The notes under the pieces: model-generated
Told to the model about the DNA's origin: nothing
The model's database searches: none
Seen by the model: the letters and a program-made list of their open reading frames with translations, nothing else
Shown: positions 36,416-45,424 of the stretch, one piece after another
Numbering within the stretch: position 1 is the stretch's first letter
Layout of the letters: each line of letters opens with the position of its first letter
Source of the DNA: Rhizobiales bacterium GAS188
GTDB lineage: Bacteria; Pseudomonadota; Alphaproteobacteria; Rhizobiales; Beijerinckiaceae
Assembly (NCBI GenBank): GCA_900104855.1
Contig: FNSS01000001.1
Span: 5,146,001-5,210,000, forward strand
Reading direction: 5' to 3'
DNA length: 64,000 bases
Position numbers and translations under genes: made by a program

Positions 36416-37432
36416 TCAGGCGACGCGCAAGACCGGCTTGAGATGTTGCGTCGCGAAGTTGATCGCCCGGTTGCGCCCGGCCGATTTCGCGCCGTAGAGG
36501 GCGACGTCGGCGCGGCGCAGCAGCGCATCGATATCGGCGACGCTCTTGTCGCAGGGCGCGACGCCGAGGCTCGCGGTGATCTTGAGCGGTCCCGCTGCCG
36601 TGGCGAAGGCCTCGCGCTCGATGGCCCGGCGCAGTCTCTGCGCGACTTCGAGCGCCGATTTGCCGTTCGTTTGCGGCAGCAGGATCGCGAATTCCTCTCC
36701 ACCGATGCGCCCGATATAGTCGGAGGCGCGCAGGCTGCGCTTGCAGACATCGACGATGCTTTGCAAGATCACGTCCCCGACCGCATGGCCGTAGCTGTCG
36801 TTGACGCGCTTGAAATGGTCGATGTCGAGGATGACGCAGCTCAATTCATGGCGGTGCCGGCGCGCGAGCGCGAAATCGCGCGCGGCCTCCTCGCGGAAGG
36901 CGCGCCGCGACAAGACCCCGGTCAGGCTGTCGGTGGTCGCCAGGATGCGCAGCTCGAGCTCGTCCATCACCATATGCGCGAGATCGGTGAGGAGCGCGAT
37001 CTCCTCGGATGCGAGCTCCCTCGGCTTGGAATCGATCGAGCACAGCGTGCCGATATTGTAGCCGTCGCGGGTCCGCAACGGGATGCCGCCGTAGAAGCGG
37101 ATATGGGGCTCTCCGGTCACCGAAGGGTTGTCGGCGAAGCGCGGATCGTGAAGAGCGTCGGGAACGATAAAGGCCCCTTCCTGCTTGATGGCCTCGTTGC
37201 AGAAGGCGATCTCGCGCGGCGTCTCGGCCTCCTTCATGCCGTGCCTCGACTTGAACCATTGCCGCTTGCTGTCGATGAAGGTCACAGTGACGATCGGCAT
37301 GCGCAACAAGGTCTTGGTGAGCCGCGTGATACGGTCGAAGGCCTCTTCGGGCGGCGTATCGAGCACGTCATAGCGTTGCAGGGCGGCGAGGCGCTCCTGT
37401 TCGTGCTTGTCGGTGTCGCTATTGGTCATCAC
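36416..37432 (-). CDS. GAF-GGDEF diguanylate cyclase
   Basis: A 338-aa cytoplasmic enzyme making cyclic di-GMP. A GAF sensor domain (about residues 20-165, MPIVTVTFIDSKRQWFKSRHG) precedes a GGDEF domain (about 175-335). The active site is GGEEF, and the product-inhibition I-site RASD sits five residues before it, so the enzyme should be active and feedback-inhibited. No membrane segment is seen. Its 5' leader (37433-37652) contains two separate tandem arrays, and an IS630 element lies beyond. A histidine kinase gene lies further upstream on the same strand. Confidence 0.93.
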   Translation of the reverse strand: MMTNSDTDKHEQERLAALQRYDVLDTPPEEAFDRITRLTKTLLRMPIVTVTFIDSKRQWFKSRHGMKEAETPREIAFCNEAIKQEGAFIVPDALHDPRFADNPSVTGEPHIRFYGGIPLRTRDGYNIGTLCSIDSKPRELASEEIALLTDLAHMVMDELELRILATTDSLTGVLSRRAFREEAARDFALARRHRHELSCVILDIDHFKRVNDSYGHAVGDVILQSIVDVCKRSLRASDYIGRIGGEEFAILLPQTNGKSALEVAQRLRRAIEREAFATAAGPLKITASLGVAPCDKSVADIDALLRRADVALYGAKSAGRNRAINFATQHLKPVLRVA

Positions 37433-37511
37433 GCACCTCCGATGGCTCGGATCAGGCGCAGGGGCGGCCGACCGGATATCCAGCTCGGGCGCCGGTGCTG
37501 CCCATCACCGC

Positions 37512-37547
37512 GTAGTCTTGGCGTTCAGCATAGTCTTGGCGTTCAGC
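37512..37547. repeat. Tandem duplication, 2 x 18 bp, upstream of the diguanylate cyclase gene
   Basis: 37512-37529 and 37530-37547 differ at one base (TAGTCTTGGCGTTCAGC core). They lie 80-115 bp upstream of the ATG at 37432. Confidence 0.85.
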
Positions 37548-37654
37548 GCGAAGCCAGTGAGGCGGCCCAATCCTTGACGGATCGTTAAGAACACCGTTCG
37601 GCGCCGTGTCCTGGTTAATTCCGGAATGCCAGTTGATGCCCGGAGGGCCAGTTA

Positions 37655-38756
37655 CTCACCAGTCGGTAATATAGGCGACAGCTGGGGCCTTGAAGAATGA
37701 TCGGATGAGCCCGGGCGTTGTCCTGAGTGCTGCAAGTTGGGTTTCGATTTTGCCTCGTAGTGTTTCGCTTTTGCGCAGTGGTGTCCTGGCAACGCCGGTG
37801 CGCTTCATATGGCTCCAGACAAGTTCATCAGGGTTCAACTCGGGCGCATAACCGGGAAGGAAGTGTAGCGTCAGCAGCCCATTGGTCGACGCAACATAGG
37901 CTTTTGCCAGCGTCGTCTTGTGCGCCGGGAGGCCGTCTACCACCAGATGCACCGGCTTCGTGCGGTGCCGCATCATTCGCCGCAGCAGATCAACAAACAG
38001 CTCCGCGTTGAGGCCGCCTTGATAAGTGCAATACCAGAAAGCGCCTTTCGAATTCACGGCCGATGCCGCACTGATCGATTGCCGTTGACCGGGGCGCTCG
38101 ACAACAGGTGTTTGCCCTTTCACACCCCAAGTCTTGCCGTGCACAGTGTCCGCACGAAACCCGGACTCATCCCAGAAATAGATCTCGCCCCCTGACGCTT
38201 TCGCCTGCCGCGCAATGGCGGGAAAGGTTTCGCGCTGCCATCTCTCGATGGCTTCCGGATCGCGCTGGTAGGCGCGCTGCAACGGCTTTTGCGGTGTCAA
38301 CCCGAGTTTGGCGAGCAATTCGCCCACGGCGGTCACACCAAGGCGAATGTCAAACTTGCGCTCGATCAGGCTGGCCACTATCGACCGCGTCCACAGGCCG
38401 AAATCCAGTCCATACTGGCGAGGGTCGCGGCCATTGATCCAGCGATAAACCTGCCGCTCCTGATGAGGGGACAAAGTGCGCGGCCGCCCACTCGCCGGCC
38501 GAGACAGCAGCGCTTTCAGGCCAATCCCCGGTGTCGCCGCGGCCGCAACCCATTTGTAGATCGTCGTGCGACTGAAACCGTAAGACGCGATAACCGAAGA
38601 GGCCGGCTCTCCGTCCCGCACCCGCTCCACCGCCATCAGCCGTATGGCCTCAAGTGTTCGGTGATCAAAGCTGCGCCCGTCTCGCTTCATGGCTCATGAT
38701 ACCAAACCATGCGCCAATGTACAAGCCATTTGTCGCCTTAATTGCCGACCGGTGAG
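37655..38756 (-). mobile_element. IS630-family insertion sequence, 1102 bp
   Basis: Terminal inverted repeats 37655-37680 and 38731-38756 match at 22 of 26 positions (outer CTCACC, inner AGGCGACA). A TA target dinucleotide is duplicated at 37653-37654 and 38757-38758. One intact transposase gene fills the element. The IS is inserted in a tandem array between the histidine kinase and diguanylate cyclase genes. Confidence 0.92.
37656..38690 (-). CDS. IS630-family transposase
   Basis: A 344-aa transposase. The N-terminal helix-turn-helix has ASSVIASYGFSRTTIYKWV and GRPRTLSPHQERQVY. The DDE catalytic domain has the first Asp in YFWDESGFRAD, the second in HLVVDGLPAHK and the Glu in PGYAPELNPDELVW. 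The frame is intact and its stop codon lies in the left inverted repeat. It should be active. Confidence 0.93.
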   Translation of the reverse strand: MKRDGRSFDHRTLEAIRLMAVERVRDGEPASSVIASYGFSRTTIYKWVAAAATPGIGLKALLSRPASGRPRTLSPHQERQVYRWINGRDPRQYGLDFGLWTRSIVASLIERKFDIRLGVTAVGELLAKLGLTPQKPLQRAYQRDPEAIERWQRETFPAIARQAKASGGEIYFWDESGFRADTVHGKTWGVKGQTPVVERPGQRQSISAASAVNSKGAFWYCTYQGGLNAELFVDLLRRMMRHRTKPVHLVVDGLPAHKTTLAKAYVASTNGLLTLHFLPGYAPELNPDELVWSHMKRTGVARTPLRKSETLRGKIETQLAALRTTPGLIRSFFKAPAVAYITDW

Positions 38757-38787
38757 TAATTCCCGGAGGGCCAACTCTGGGCGCCGG

Positions 38788-40335
38788 TCAGGCCGCCTTG
38801 CCGCGCCGCCTTGCCGCGACAGGCGCGGCCTCCTCCCTGCCGACCGGGGCCAGCGCCTCCATGACCCGCTCGGGCGGGAAGGTGACGATCACTTCGGTGC
38901 CTTCACGCGGCTTCGATTTCAAGGTGAAGGTGCCGCCATGCAGGTCGATCAGCCCCTTGACGATCGGCAGTCCGAGGCCTGAGCCCTGCTCGGCCGTCTT
39001 GACGGCGAGCGAGCCGCGTCCGAACGACGACAGGACGAGCGGGATCTCGTCCTCCGGAATGCCGGGGCCGGAATCCCTGATCGAGATGTACTGCCCCGAA
39101 CCTACGGTCCATCCGGCCTTGATCAGGATCTCGCCCCCGGGCGGGGTGAATTTGATGGCGTTCGAGAGGATGTTCAGGACGATCTGGCGAGCCGCCCGCT
39201 CATCGGCCCAAAGCCGCGGCAGGTGGTTCTCGATCTTGGCATTCACCGTCTGATTCTTGGCTTTGGCGCGCAGCGCCAGCATGTGCTTCGCGTCGTCGAT
39301 GATGTGGGAGATGCTGATCGCCTCTTCGCGCAGATCGTAGCGCCCGGCCTCGATGCGCGACAGGTCGAGGATCTCGTTGATCAAGGTCAACAGGTGATGG
39401 CCGCTCGAATGGATGTCGGTGGCGTAGTCGCGATAGGCGGGATTGGCGTGCGGGCCGAACACTTCTCCCTTCATGACTTCCGAAAAACCCAAAATAGCGT
39501 TGAGCGGCGTGCGCAGCTCATGGCTCATCGTCGCCAGAAAATGCGATTTGGCGACATTGGCCTCTTCGGCACGCCTGCGGGCCTCGTCGGAATTCGCCTT
39601 GGCCTCCTGCACCTCGAGCAGCAAGGCCTCTTTCTCAGCGCGCAGCTTCAGGCTCGTCAGCGTCGTCTGGTGCAGCCGGTTCGAGAACAACAGGAAGAAG
39701 ATCTGGGCGCCCGCCGCCATCACGACCAGCGCCACATTGGGCAAGTTGTCATAGGGAATCGCCAGGCTCAGCAGCCGCAGCGAGATGGGCAACAGGCCGA
39801 AGACCACGGCGAGCGGCACGGTTTCGGCGAGCATCGCGGTCACCGCCGTCACCATGATCACCACGAACAGCAGGAATAGCCGCGCGAGGTCGAGATTGAT
39901 CGAGAGCAGGTCGCCGACCACCAGCGACCAGCAGGCCCCCATCAAGGTTTGCGCCAGGATCAGGCACCAGCGCCAGCTCTTCACTTTCTGGGGCGTGTCG
40001 AGCCCGGCAGTCAGCAGGCGGCGCGCCGTCGCCACCATCATGGCAAGGCCGATGAGCACGATCACCACCCAGCGCGCGATCATAGCCGGATCTATCCAAT
40101 AGGCGGCGATGGCTGTGACCGAGCCGAGCAGCACGACCTCAAGCGGCACCGCGCTGATCTGCTGCTGCGCGAACAGGCGGAGCAGCTCCACGTCGAAAGC
40201 ATGGCCGAGCCCCGAGGTCGAGGCGATGCGCTCGCGCACCGAACGCATCTCATGGGCGAGACGCCGGCGCGCCGCCAGGGCCTTGCGATCCGGGCCACGG
40301 CCTTGCTGAATCTGTTCGGCAGTCAAATCACTCAT
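38788..40335 (-). CDS. Membrane sensor histidine kinase
   Basis: A 515-aa inner-membrane kinase. About six hydrophobic segments fill residues 55-230, followed by a short coiled coil. The HisKA domain has the phospho-accepting His in SHELRTPLNAILGFSEVM. The ATPase domain has the N box (NILSNAIKFTP), G1 (DSGPGIPEDEI) and G2 (GSGLGLPIVKGL). The type resembles PdhS/DivJ-like kinases of alphaproteobacteria, but the signal is unknown. No response regulator is adjacent, so it is an orphan kinase. The IS630 insertion lies 31 bp after its stop. Confidence 0.92.
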   Translation of the reverse strand: MSDLTAEQIQQGRGPDRKALAARRRLAHEMRSVRERIASTSGLGHAFDVELLRLFAQQQISAVPLEVVLLGSVTAIAAYWIDPAMIARWVVIVLIGLAMMVATARRLLTAGLDTPQKVKSWRWCLILAQTLMGACWSLVVGDLLSINLDLARLFLLFVVIMVTAVTAMLAETVPLAVVFGLLPISLRLLSLAIPYDNLPNVALVVMAAGAQIFFLLFSNRLHQTTLTSLKLRAEKEALLLEVQEAKANSDEARRRAEEANVAKSHFLATMSHELRTPLNAILGFSEVMKGEVFGPHANPAYRDYATDIHSSGHHLLTLINEILDLSRIEAGRYDLREEAISISHIIDDAKHMLALRAKAKNQTVNAKIENHLPRLWADERAARQIVLNILSNAIKFTPPGGEILIKAGWTVGSGQYISIRDSGPGIPEDEIPLVLSSFGRGSLAVKTAEQGSGLGLPIVKGLIDLHGGTFTLKSKPREGTEVIVTFPPERVMEALAPVGREEAAPVAARRRGKAA

Positions 40336-40769
40336 GGAGCGCGACGATTTGGAATCCGGTTACGAAGATGTGATGCTCGACGCATCAGTTTCGCGCAAAA
40401 ACCTTAATACCCCGCTCACATAGATGGCGGCATTCGTAGGACCCCGGCGGCGGCGAGGGGGCCGTTCGTGCCGCAAAAGTGGCCACACAAGCTTTTGATA
40501 AATATCCGGAAATCGCGATAGAGTGGTGGCGGGCGCTGTCTCGAGACGATGTCTGCGGCGCATGGCCCGGCTACCCGCACGCGCATTATGGTAACGGCTA
40601 AGGCAACCGCCTCAAGTCTTAAGATCGCTCGCCCAGACGAACCCTTTGGGCGTGATCGGCCGGCCCCGATGGGATCGACGGGAAAGTCGATGCGGTTTTG
40701 CGAAGCGATCATGCGCGAGCTATGGATCACATGACGGGGTCTCTTGGCAGAGCCTCTTCGGAGGGTGTG
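40336..40769. other. Intergenic region without recognisable gene
   Basis: 434 bp between the divergent histidine kinase and GST genes. No ORF with family features and no tandem array was seen. The stretch GCAAAAACCTTAATACCCC near the kinase start may be part of a promoter, but I cannot define the boxes. Confidence 0.45.
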
Positions 40770-41384
40770 ATGAAACTTTATGATGGAAAGCGCACGCCCA
40801 ATGGGCGCCGGGCCCGCATCTTCATTCGCGAAAAGCAGCTCGACTTGCCGGAGATCGTCGATATCGACCTCGCCAAGAAGGAGCATCTGCATCCCGACTA
40901 TGCCAAGCTCAACCCCAGATGCCGCGTGCCGACCTTGCTGCTCGATGACGGCACTGCGATCTCCGAATCGGTCGCCATCTGCCGCTATTTCGAAGAGACC
41001 AATCCCGACCCACCGCTGTTCGGCACCGGCGCCAAGGGCAAGGCTATCGTCGAGATGTGGAACAGGCGCATGGAGCATGGCCTGCTGCTGAGCGTCGCCA
41101 CGGTCTTCCGCCATCTCAATCCCTTCATGGCCGATCTCGAAAAGCCGCAAGTCGCGAGCTGGGGCGAGGTCAACAAGGAGAAGGCGATGCGGGAGCTGCG
41201 CGAGCTCGACGCGCATCTCGCCCACACGCCCTATATCTGCGGCGAGACGCTGACGATCGCCGATATCACGGCCGGCATCGCGGTCGAGTTCATGCGCCTG
41301 CCGCGCCTCGACCTGCCGCCCGAATGCGTGCATGTGACGCGCTGGTTCGAGGGGCTGAAAGCCAGGCCCTCCTGGGCTTTGTGA
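40770..41384 (+). CDS. Glutathione S-transferase
   Basis: A 204-aa cytosolic GST. The N-terminal thioredoxin-like domain has KLYDGKRTPNGRRARIFI, the cis-Pro in CRVPTLLLDDG and the glutathione-contacting ESVAICRYFEE. The all-helical C-terminal domain has the conserved ICGETLTIADITAGI. The start ATG 40770 follows GGAGGG, and the longer upstream frame has no family features. The substrate is unknown. A GNAT acetyltransferase follows 8 bp later. Confidence 0.9.
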   Translation: MKLYDGKRTPNGRRARIFIREKQLDLPEIVDIDLAKKEHLHPDYAKLNPRCRVPTLLLDDGTAISESVAICRYFEETNPDPPLFGTGAKGKAIVEMWNRRMEHGLLLSVATVFRHLNPFMADLEKPQVASWGEVNKEKAMRELRELDAHLAHTPYICGETLTIADITAGIAVEFMRLPRLDLPPECVHVTRWFEGLKARPSWAL

Positions 41385-41392
41385 GGCGCGTG

Positions 41393-41866
41393 ATGTCTAC
41401 TCCCGAGGGCCTGACGATCCGCAAGGCCAGGCGCGACGATGTCGAAGCCATCGTCGACATCTTCCGCGGCGACGAGATCGGCCATGGCGACGCCAAAGGC
41501 CCGCTCGATCTTGCGCCTTATCTCGATGCCTTCCGGCGCATCGACGCGTCGGCCGATCACGTGCTCTATGTGGCGCTGATCGGCGATCAGGTCGTCGGCA
41601 CCTTCCAGCGCAGCTTGATACCGGGGCTCGTGGCGCGCGGGCGCACGCGCATGAAGATCGAAAGCGTGCATGTGCGTGGCGAGCTGCGCAGCAAGGGCAT
41701 CGGGGCCGTCATGATGCGCTTCGCGCTCGAGGAGGCGCGGCGGCTCGGCGTCGGCCTCGTGGAACTGGGCTCGAACAAGAAGCGCCATGACGCTCACCGC
41801 TTCTATGAGCGGCTCGGCTTCGAGAAGAGCCATGAGGGCTTCAAGATGGTGCTCTCGGGTCATTGA
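41393..41866 (+). CDS. GNAT-family N-acetyltransferase
   Basis: A 157-aa acetyl-CoA-dependent acetyltransferase. It shows TIRKARRDDVEAIVDIF at the start, VGTFQRSLIPGL, the beta4 strand MKIESVHVRGELRSKGIG with the RxxGxG/A-type CoA loop (RSKGIG), and the C-terminal AHRFYERLGFEKS. It is coupled to the GST gene. The acceptor is not evident. Confidence 0.9.
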   Translation: MSTPEGLTIRKARRDDVEAIVDIFRGDEIGHGDAKGPLDLAPYLDAFRRIDASADHVLYVALIGDQVVGTFQRSLIPGLVARGRTRMKIESVHVRGELRSKGIGAVMMRFALEEARRLGVGLVELGSNKKRHDAHRFYERLGFEKSHEGFKMVLSGH

Positions 41867-42081
41867 GGCGGCGGGGGCGTCCGGTCTGATAGCCATCGCG
41901 CCGGGGGGACTCTTGGCCGAGGAGGCGACCCTGGGTTGTCAATTGGGATCTTGCGCAGATCTTGCACCTTGGCAATTGCGCTTTACTTAAGTTGTGAGAC
42001 GGGACGCAATTGGTGGGCGCCGATCACCGCGACCATCCATTGGGAACGTCTCTACCCATGGCCTCATCACAAGGAGTGAGG

Positions 42082-42990
42082 ATGGATCTCGGTCACGCTC
42101 TCCAATCCATCGTGGTCGTCCACTCGCTGATTCCGGAGGACGGCTTCACAGCGACGAGCCTCGGTACGGAACGGGCGGGAAGCGGTGTGATCATCCGCGA
42201 GAACGGCCTCGTGCTGACCATCGGCTATCTGATCACCGAGGCGGAAAATGTCTGGCTGACGAGCGCCGACGGGCGCGTCACCCCTGCCCACGCGCTTGCC
42301 TATGACCAGGAGACCGGGTTTGGGCTGGTGCAGGCGCTCGGCCGGCTCGAGCATCCGGCATTGGATCTTGGCCAATCAGGTGAGGCGAAGCTCGGCGATC
42401 CCGTCATTCTGGCCGGCGGCCGTGGTCAATTCGTGCAGTCGAACATCGTCGGCAAGCAGGAATTCGCGGGCTACTGGGAATATCTGCTCGACGAAGCGAT
42501 CTTCACCGCCCCCGCGCATCCCTCGTGGGGCGGCGCGGGGCTGATCGGCTCGGACGGCAGGCTCCTCGGGGTCGGCTCGCTGCTCCTGCAGCAGGCGACC
42601 GAAGAGGGCACGCCCCAAGACCTCAACATGATCGTGCCGATCGATCTGTTGCCGCCGATCCTGAACGACCTCCTCACCTATGGTCGGATCAACAAACCGC
42701 CGAGACCCTGGCTTGGCGTGTATTCAACAGAGAGCCAAGGCAAGATCGTGGTCGTGAATGTGGCCGAACGCGGACCGGCGGCCGCCGCCGGCCTGCGCCA
42801 GGGTGATATCGTCTCGGGCGTTCGCGATTGGGGCGTCGAGAGCCTGGCCGATTTTTATCGCAAGGTGTGGAGTTGCGGCCCTGCCGGAACGGAAATTCCG
42901 ATCGAGGTCGTGCGTGACAGCCGCAGCAAATGGCTTCGCATCAAGTCCGCCGATCGCGGCAGCTTTCTCAAGAAGCCGCGCTTGCATTGA
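42082..42990 (+). CDS. HtrA-like PDZ protein with missing catalytic triad (pseudoprotease)
   Basis: A 302-aa protein. AAGGAG at 42071-42076 fixes the start at ATG 42082 rather than upstream ATGs. A trypsin-like fold (about residues 15-205) is followed by a PDZ domain (about 215-300, IVVVNVAERGPAAAAGLRQGDIV). The usual His site (TNAHV in HtrA) reads LTIGYLITEA, and the usual GNSGGP Ser site reads PSWGGAGL. Two of the three catalytic residues are therefore gone. No signal peptide is visible. Similar GYLI-type proteins occur in Hyphomicrobiales annotated as serine proteases, but a binding or chaperone role is more likely. Confidence 0.78.
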   Translation: MDLGHALQSIVVVHSLIPEDGFTATSLGTERAGSGVIIRENGLVLTIGYLITEAENVWLTSADGRVTPAHALAYDQETGFGLVQALGRLEHPALDLGQSGEAKLGDPVILAGGRGQFVQSNIVGKQEFAGYWEYLLDEAIFTAPAHPSWGGAGLIGSDGRLLGVGSLLLQQATEEGTPQDLNMIVPIDLLPPILNDLLTYGRINKPPRPWLGVYSTESQGKIVVVNVAERGPAAAAGLRQGDIVSGVRDWGVESLADFYRKVWSCGPAGTEIPIEVVRDSRSKWLRIKSADRGSFLKKPRLH

Positions 42991-42994
42991 CGCT

Positions 42995-43010
42995 CGTCAT
43001 CGCGAGCCGC
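42995..43010. repeat. GTCATTGCGAG-type dispersed motif, copy 2
   Basis: CGTCATCGCGAGCCGC differs by one base from the complement of 15891-15906. It is followed by AGGCGAGGCAATAGAGGC and further on by GTTGTCGCCTCCTCGC. This looks like a partial intergenic repeat right after the pseudo-HtrA stop. Confidence 0.5.
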
Positions 43011-43065
43011 AGGCGAGGCAATAGAGGCTCTGGCGTCCATCCGGGTTGTCGCCTCCTCGCAGGTC

Positions 43066-44319
43066 TCACCACATCGACGAATAGGGCAGGAAGCCCACAA
43101 CGTCCCCCGGAGCGATCTCACGGATCGGCTCGGCGAGCTCAGCAAGGCCATCCGTTTCGGTGAGCGAGGTGAGGATGCCGGCGCCTTCGCGGGGATGCTT
43201 CACGCATTCGACCGTGCCATCTGCCGCCTGGCGCAGGCTGACGCGGACATATTCGCGCCTTCCGGCCTTCTTGCGATAGCCGAAGGCGGCGCGCACCGGC
43301 ATCGGCACGACAGGGGCCGGCGTCATTCCGCTCAACCTCGCGAGCAGCGGGCGCACCACATGGCAGAAGGTCACGAACACCGCGACCGGGTTGCCGGGCA
43401 GGCCGGCAAAAGGCGTGCCGCCGATCACGCCCATCGCCACCGGTCGACCGGGCTTGATGCCGAGGCGCCAGAAGACGAGCTTGCCCGTCGCTTCCACAGC
43501 GGCCTTTACGTGATCCTCCTCGCCCGTCGAGACGCCGCCGCTGGTCACGATCAGATCGTGGCTCCGCGCGGCCTCCGCCAGCTGGCCTGCGAGCTCGTCA
43601 TGATCGTCGCGCAGGATGCCGAGATCGGCGACCTCGACGCCGAAGCGGCGCAGCAGGCTGGCGATGAGCGCCCGGTTGGAATCATGGATGGCGCCCGGCC
43701 GCAACATCGCTCCAGGCTCCACGAGTTCGTCGCCGGTCGAGAACAGGGCGACCTTCAAGCGCCGCCGCACGGCGATCGCCTTCAGGCCGCCGGCGGCGGC
43801 GAGCGCCACATCCTGGGGTTTCAGCCTGCGGCCCTCGGGCAGCAGCAGGGCCTCTTTCGCGATATCTTCCCCGGCCCGACGCAGATTGGCGCCCTTGCGC
43901 AGGCCGGCCGGCAGAATGACGCGATCGCCGCTCAGTCGCACATCCTCCTGCATGAAGATGGTGTCGGCGTCGCCCGGCAAGGGCGCCCCGGTGAAGACGC
44001 GCACCGCCGCCCCGCTTGCCGCGAGCCCCATGGCCGAGCCGCCTGCCGCGACGCGCCCGCGCAGGGGCAGCTCGGTCTGGCCTTGCGGCGCGAGATCGGC
44101 ATGGCGCACGGCGTAGCCGTCGACGGCGGAATTGTCGAAAGGCGGCAGGGAAATGGGGGCGCGAATATCGGCAGCGACGATCCGGCCATCGGCCTCTGCG
44201 AGCCCCACCTCCTCGACACCCGATACCGGTCCGACCCGCTCGGCGATCAGCGCCAGAGCCGCATCGACGGGCATCAGCTCTCCGCCGAAGGCAAAGCAGT
44301 CATCCGTGAGCTGCGCCAT
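43066..44319 (-). CDS. moeA: Molybdopterin molybdenumtransferase
   Basis: A 417-aa cytoplasmic enzyme inserting molybdate into adenylylated molybdopterin. Signatures are PLPPFDNSAVDGYAVR-type sequence near the N-terminus, GDELVEPGAMLRPGAIHDSN, TSGGVSTGEEDHVKAAVE, KPGRPVAMG and GLPGNPVAVFVTF. It follows the dpp-like ATPase on the same strand after 91 bp. It serves the formate dehydrogenase encoded at 57-61 kb among others. Confidence 0.96.
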   Translation of the reverse strand: MAQLTDDCFAFGGELMPVDAALALIAERVGPVSGVEEVGLAEADGRIVAADIRAPISLPPFDNSAVDGYAVRHADLAPQGQTELPLRGRVAAGGSAMGLAASGAAVRVFTGAPLPGDADTIFMQEDVRLSGDRVILPAGLRKGANLRRAGEDIAKEALLLPEGRRLKPQDVALAAAGGLKAIAVRRRLKVALFSTGDELVEPGAMLRPGAIHDSNRALIASLLRRFGVEVADLGILRDDHDELAGQLAEAARSHDLIVTSGGVSTGEEDHVKAAVEATGKLVFWRLGIKPGRPVAMGVIGGTPFAGLPGNPVAVFVTFCHVVRPLLARLSGMTPAPVVPMPVRAAFGYRKKAGRREYVRVSLRQAADGTVECVKHPREGAGILTSLTETDGLAELAEPIREIAPGDVVGFLPYSSMW

Positions 44320-44410
44320 GTGTGTAGCCTCGGCCCGAGCAACGCGATTGCCACTGCAGTCCGCTCGCGCGGCCCTTTCAGAAGGTGCATATCGTCTACA
44401 TCGATTTGGC

Positions 44411-45424
44411 TCAAATTAACTCGTCGGCCCTGACGCAGCGCACGAGATGCCCGGGCTCGATGTTCTGCAGCGGCGGAACCATCGGCCGGCGGCACAGATC
44501 GCGCATCTCTGCGCAGCGCGGATGAAAGTGGCAACCGCTCGGCGGTTCGAGCGGGTTCGGGATTTCGCCGCTGATCCTTGCGCCGGAGTTGTGCTCGAAC
44601 GGATTTGGGATCGCCGCGATCAGCGCCCGTGTATAGGGATGGCGCGGCCGCGTGAAGATCGTCCTCCAATCCCCGATTTCCACGATCCGCCCGAGATACA
44701 TGACAGCGACCCGGTCGCTCATATGCTCGACGACCCCCAGATCATGGCTGATCATGACGTAGGAGAGCCGCAGGGTTTCCTTGAGCTCCAGCAACAGATT
44801 GATGATCTGCGCCCGTATCGAGACGTCGAGCGCCGAGACCGGCTCGTCGAGCACGACGATCTCCGGCTTCAAGATCAGCGCGCGCGCAATGCCGATGCGT
44901 TGGCGCTGGCCGCCCGAGAACTCATGCGGATAGCGGGCCGCCTGTTCGGGACGAAGGCCGACATGGCGCAGGATCTCGGCTATTCGCTCTTGCCGCTCCG
45001 CCTTGTCGGTCATGCCGTGAAGGCGTAGCGGCGCCTCGAGCGTCCTGCGGACCGATTGGCGCGGATTGAGCGACGAATACGGGTCCTGGAACACCATTTG
45101 CGCGATGCGCGCACGAGCCCTGCGATCGACGCCAGGCGCGCTGATATCGCGCCCGTCGAGCAGGATGCGGCCTCGCGTCGGCTGCTGGAGACCCATGATG
45201 GAGAGCGCGAGCGTCGACTTTCCGCAACCCGATTCGCCGACGAGGCCCAGGCACTCGCCCCGGCGCAGCTCGAGATCGACGCCATCGACCGCATGCACGA
45301 CCGAGCGTTTGCCCCCGAACAGGCCGCCGCCGAGCGGGAATTGCACGGCGAGGTCCTCGACCTTCAGGACCGTCTCTTTCAAGCCCGTCTCCTTCAAGCC
45401 CGTCTCCTGGGCTCGATCATTCAT
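44411..45424 (-). CDS. dppF: Peptide ABC transporter ATPase, DppF-like
   Basis: A 337-aa ATPase. It has Walker [12 protein letters not shown], signature SGGQRQRIGIARAL, Walker B PEIVVLDEPVSALD and H-loop MISHDLGVV, then the C-terminal oligopeptide-type zinc/ligand region (CHFHPRCAEM). The start ATG 45424 overlaps the DppD-like stop by 8 bp. Residues 4-18 are partly a 15-bp repeat product (GLKET twice) before the ATPase fold at VLKVEDLAVQF. It pairs with DppD to power the permeases at 46-48 kb. Confidence 0.93.
   Translation of the reverse strand: MNDRAQETGLKETGLKETVLKVEDLAVQFPLGGGLFGGKRSVVHAVDGVDLELRRGECLGLVGESGCGKSTLALSIMGLQQPTRGRILLDGRDISAPGVDRRARARIAQMVFQDPYSSLNPRQSVRRTLEAPLRLHGMTDKAERQERIAEILRHVGLRPEQAARYPHEFSGGQRQRIGIARALILKPEIVVLDEPVSALDVSIRAQIINLLLELKETLRLSYVMISHDLGVVEHMSDRVAVMYLGRIVEIGDWRTIFTRPRHPYTRALIAAIPNPFEHNSGARISGEIPNPLEPPSGCHFHPRCAEMRDLCRRPMVPPLQNIEPGHLVRCVRADELI
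45371..45415. repeat. Tandem array, 2-3 x 15 bp, in the 5' end of the dppF-like gene
   Basis: 45371-45385 and 45386-45400 differ at one base, and 45401-45415 matches in its first 7 bases. The units encode GLKET GLKET after a diverged RAQET. Confidence 0.85.

Larger units (their letters stand above)
37614..38773. repeat. Tandem array of about 3 x 18-19 bp split by the IS630 element
   Basis: Units are 37614-37631 and 37632-37650, and a third that begins GTTA at 37651-37654 and continues ATTCCCGGAGGGCCA at 38759-38773. Only after removing 37655-38756 and one TA is the third unit intact. This shows that the array predates the insertion. Confidence 0.8.

Noticed and set aside
37614-37652. IS630 flanking repeats as part of the element
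   Set aside because: The GGAGGGCCA sequences on both sides are units of a tandem array outside the inverted repeats; the element proper starts at CTCACC after the TA.
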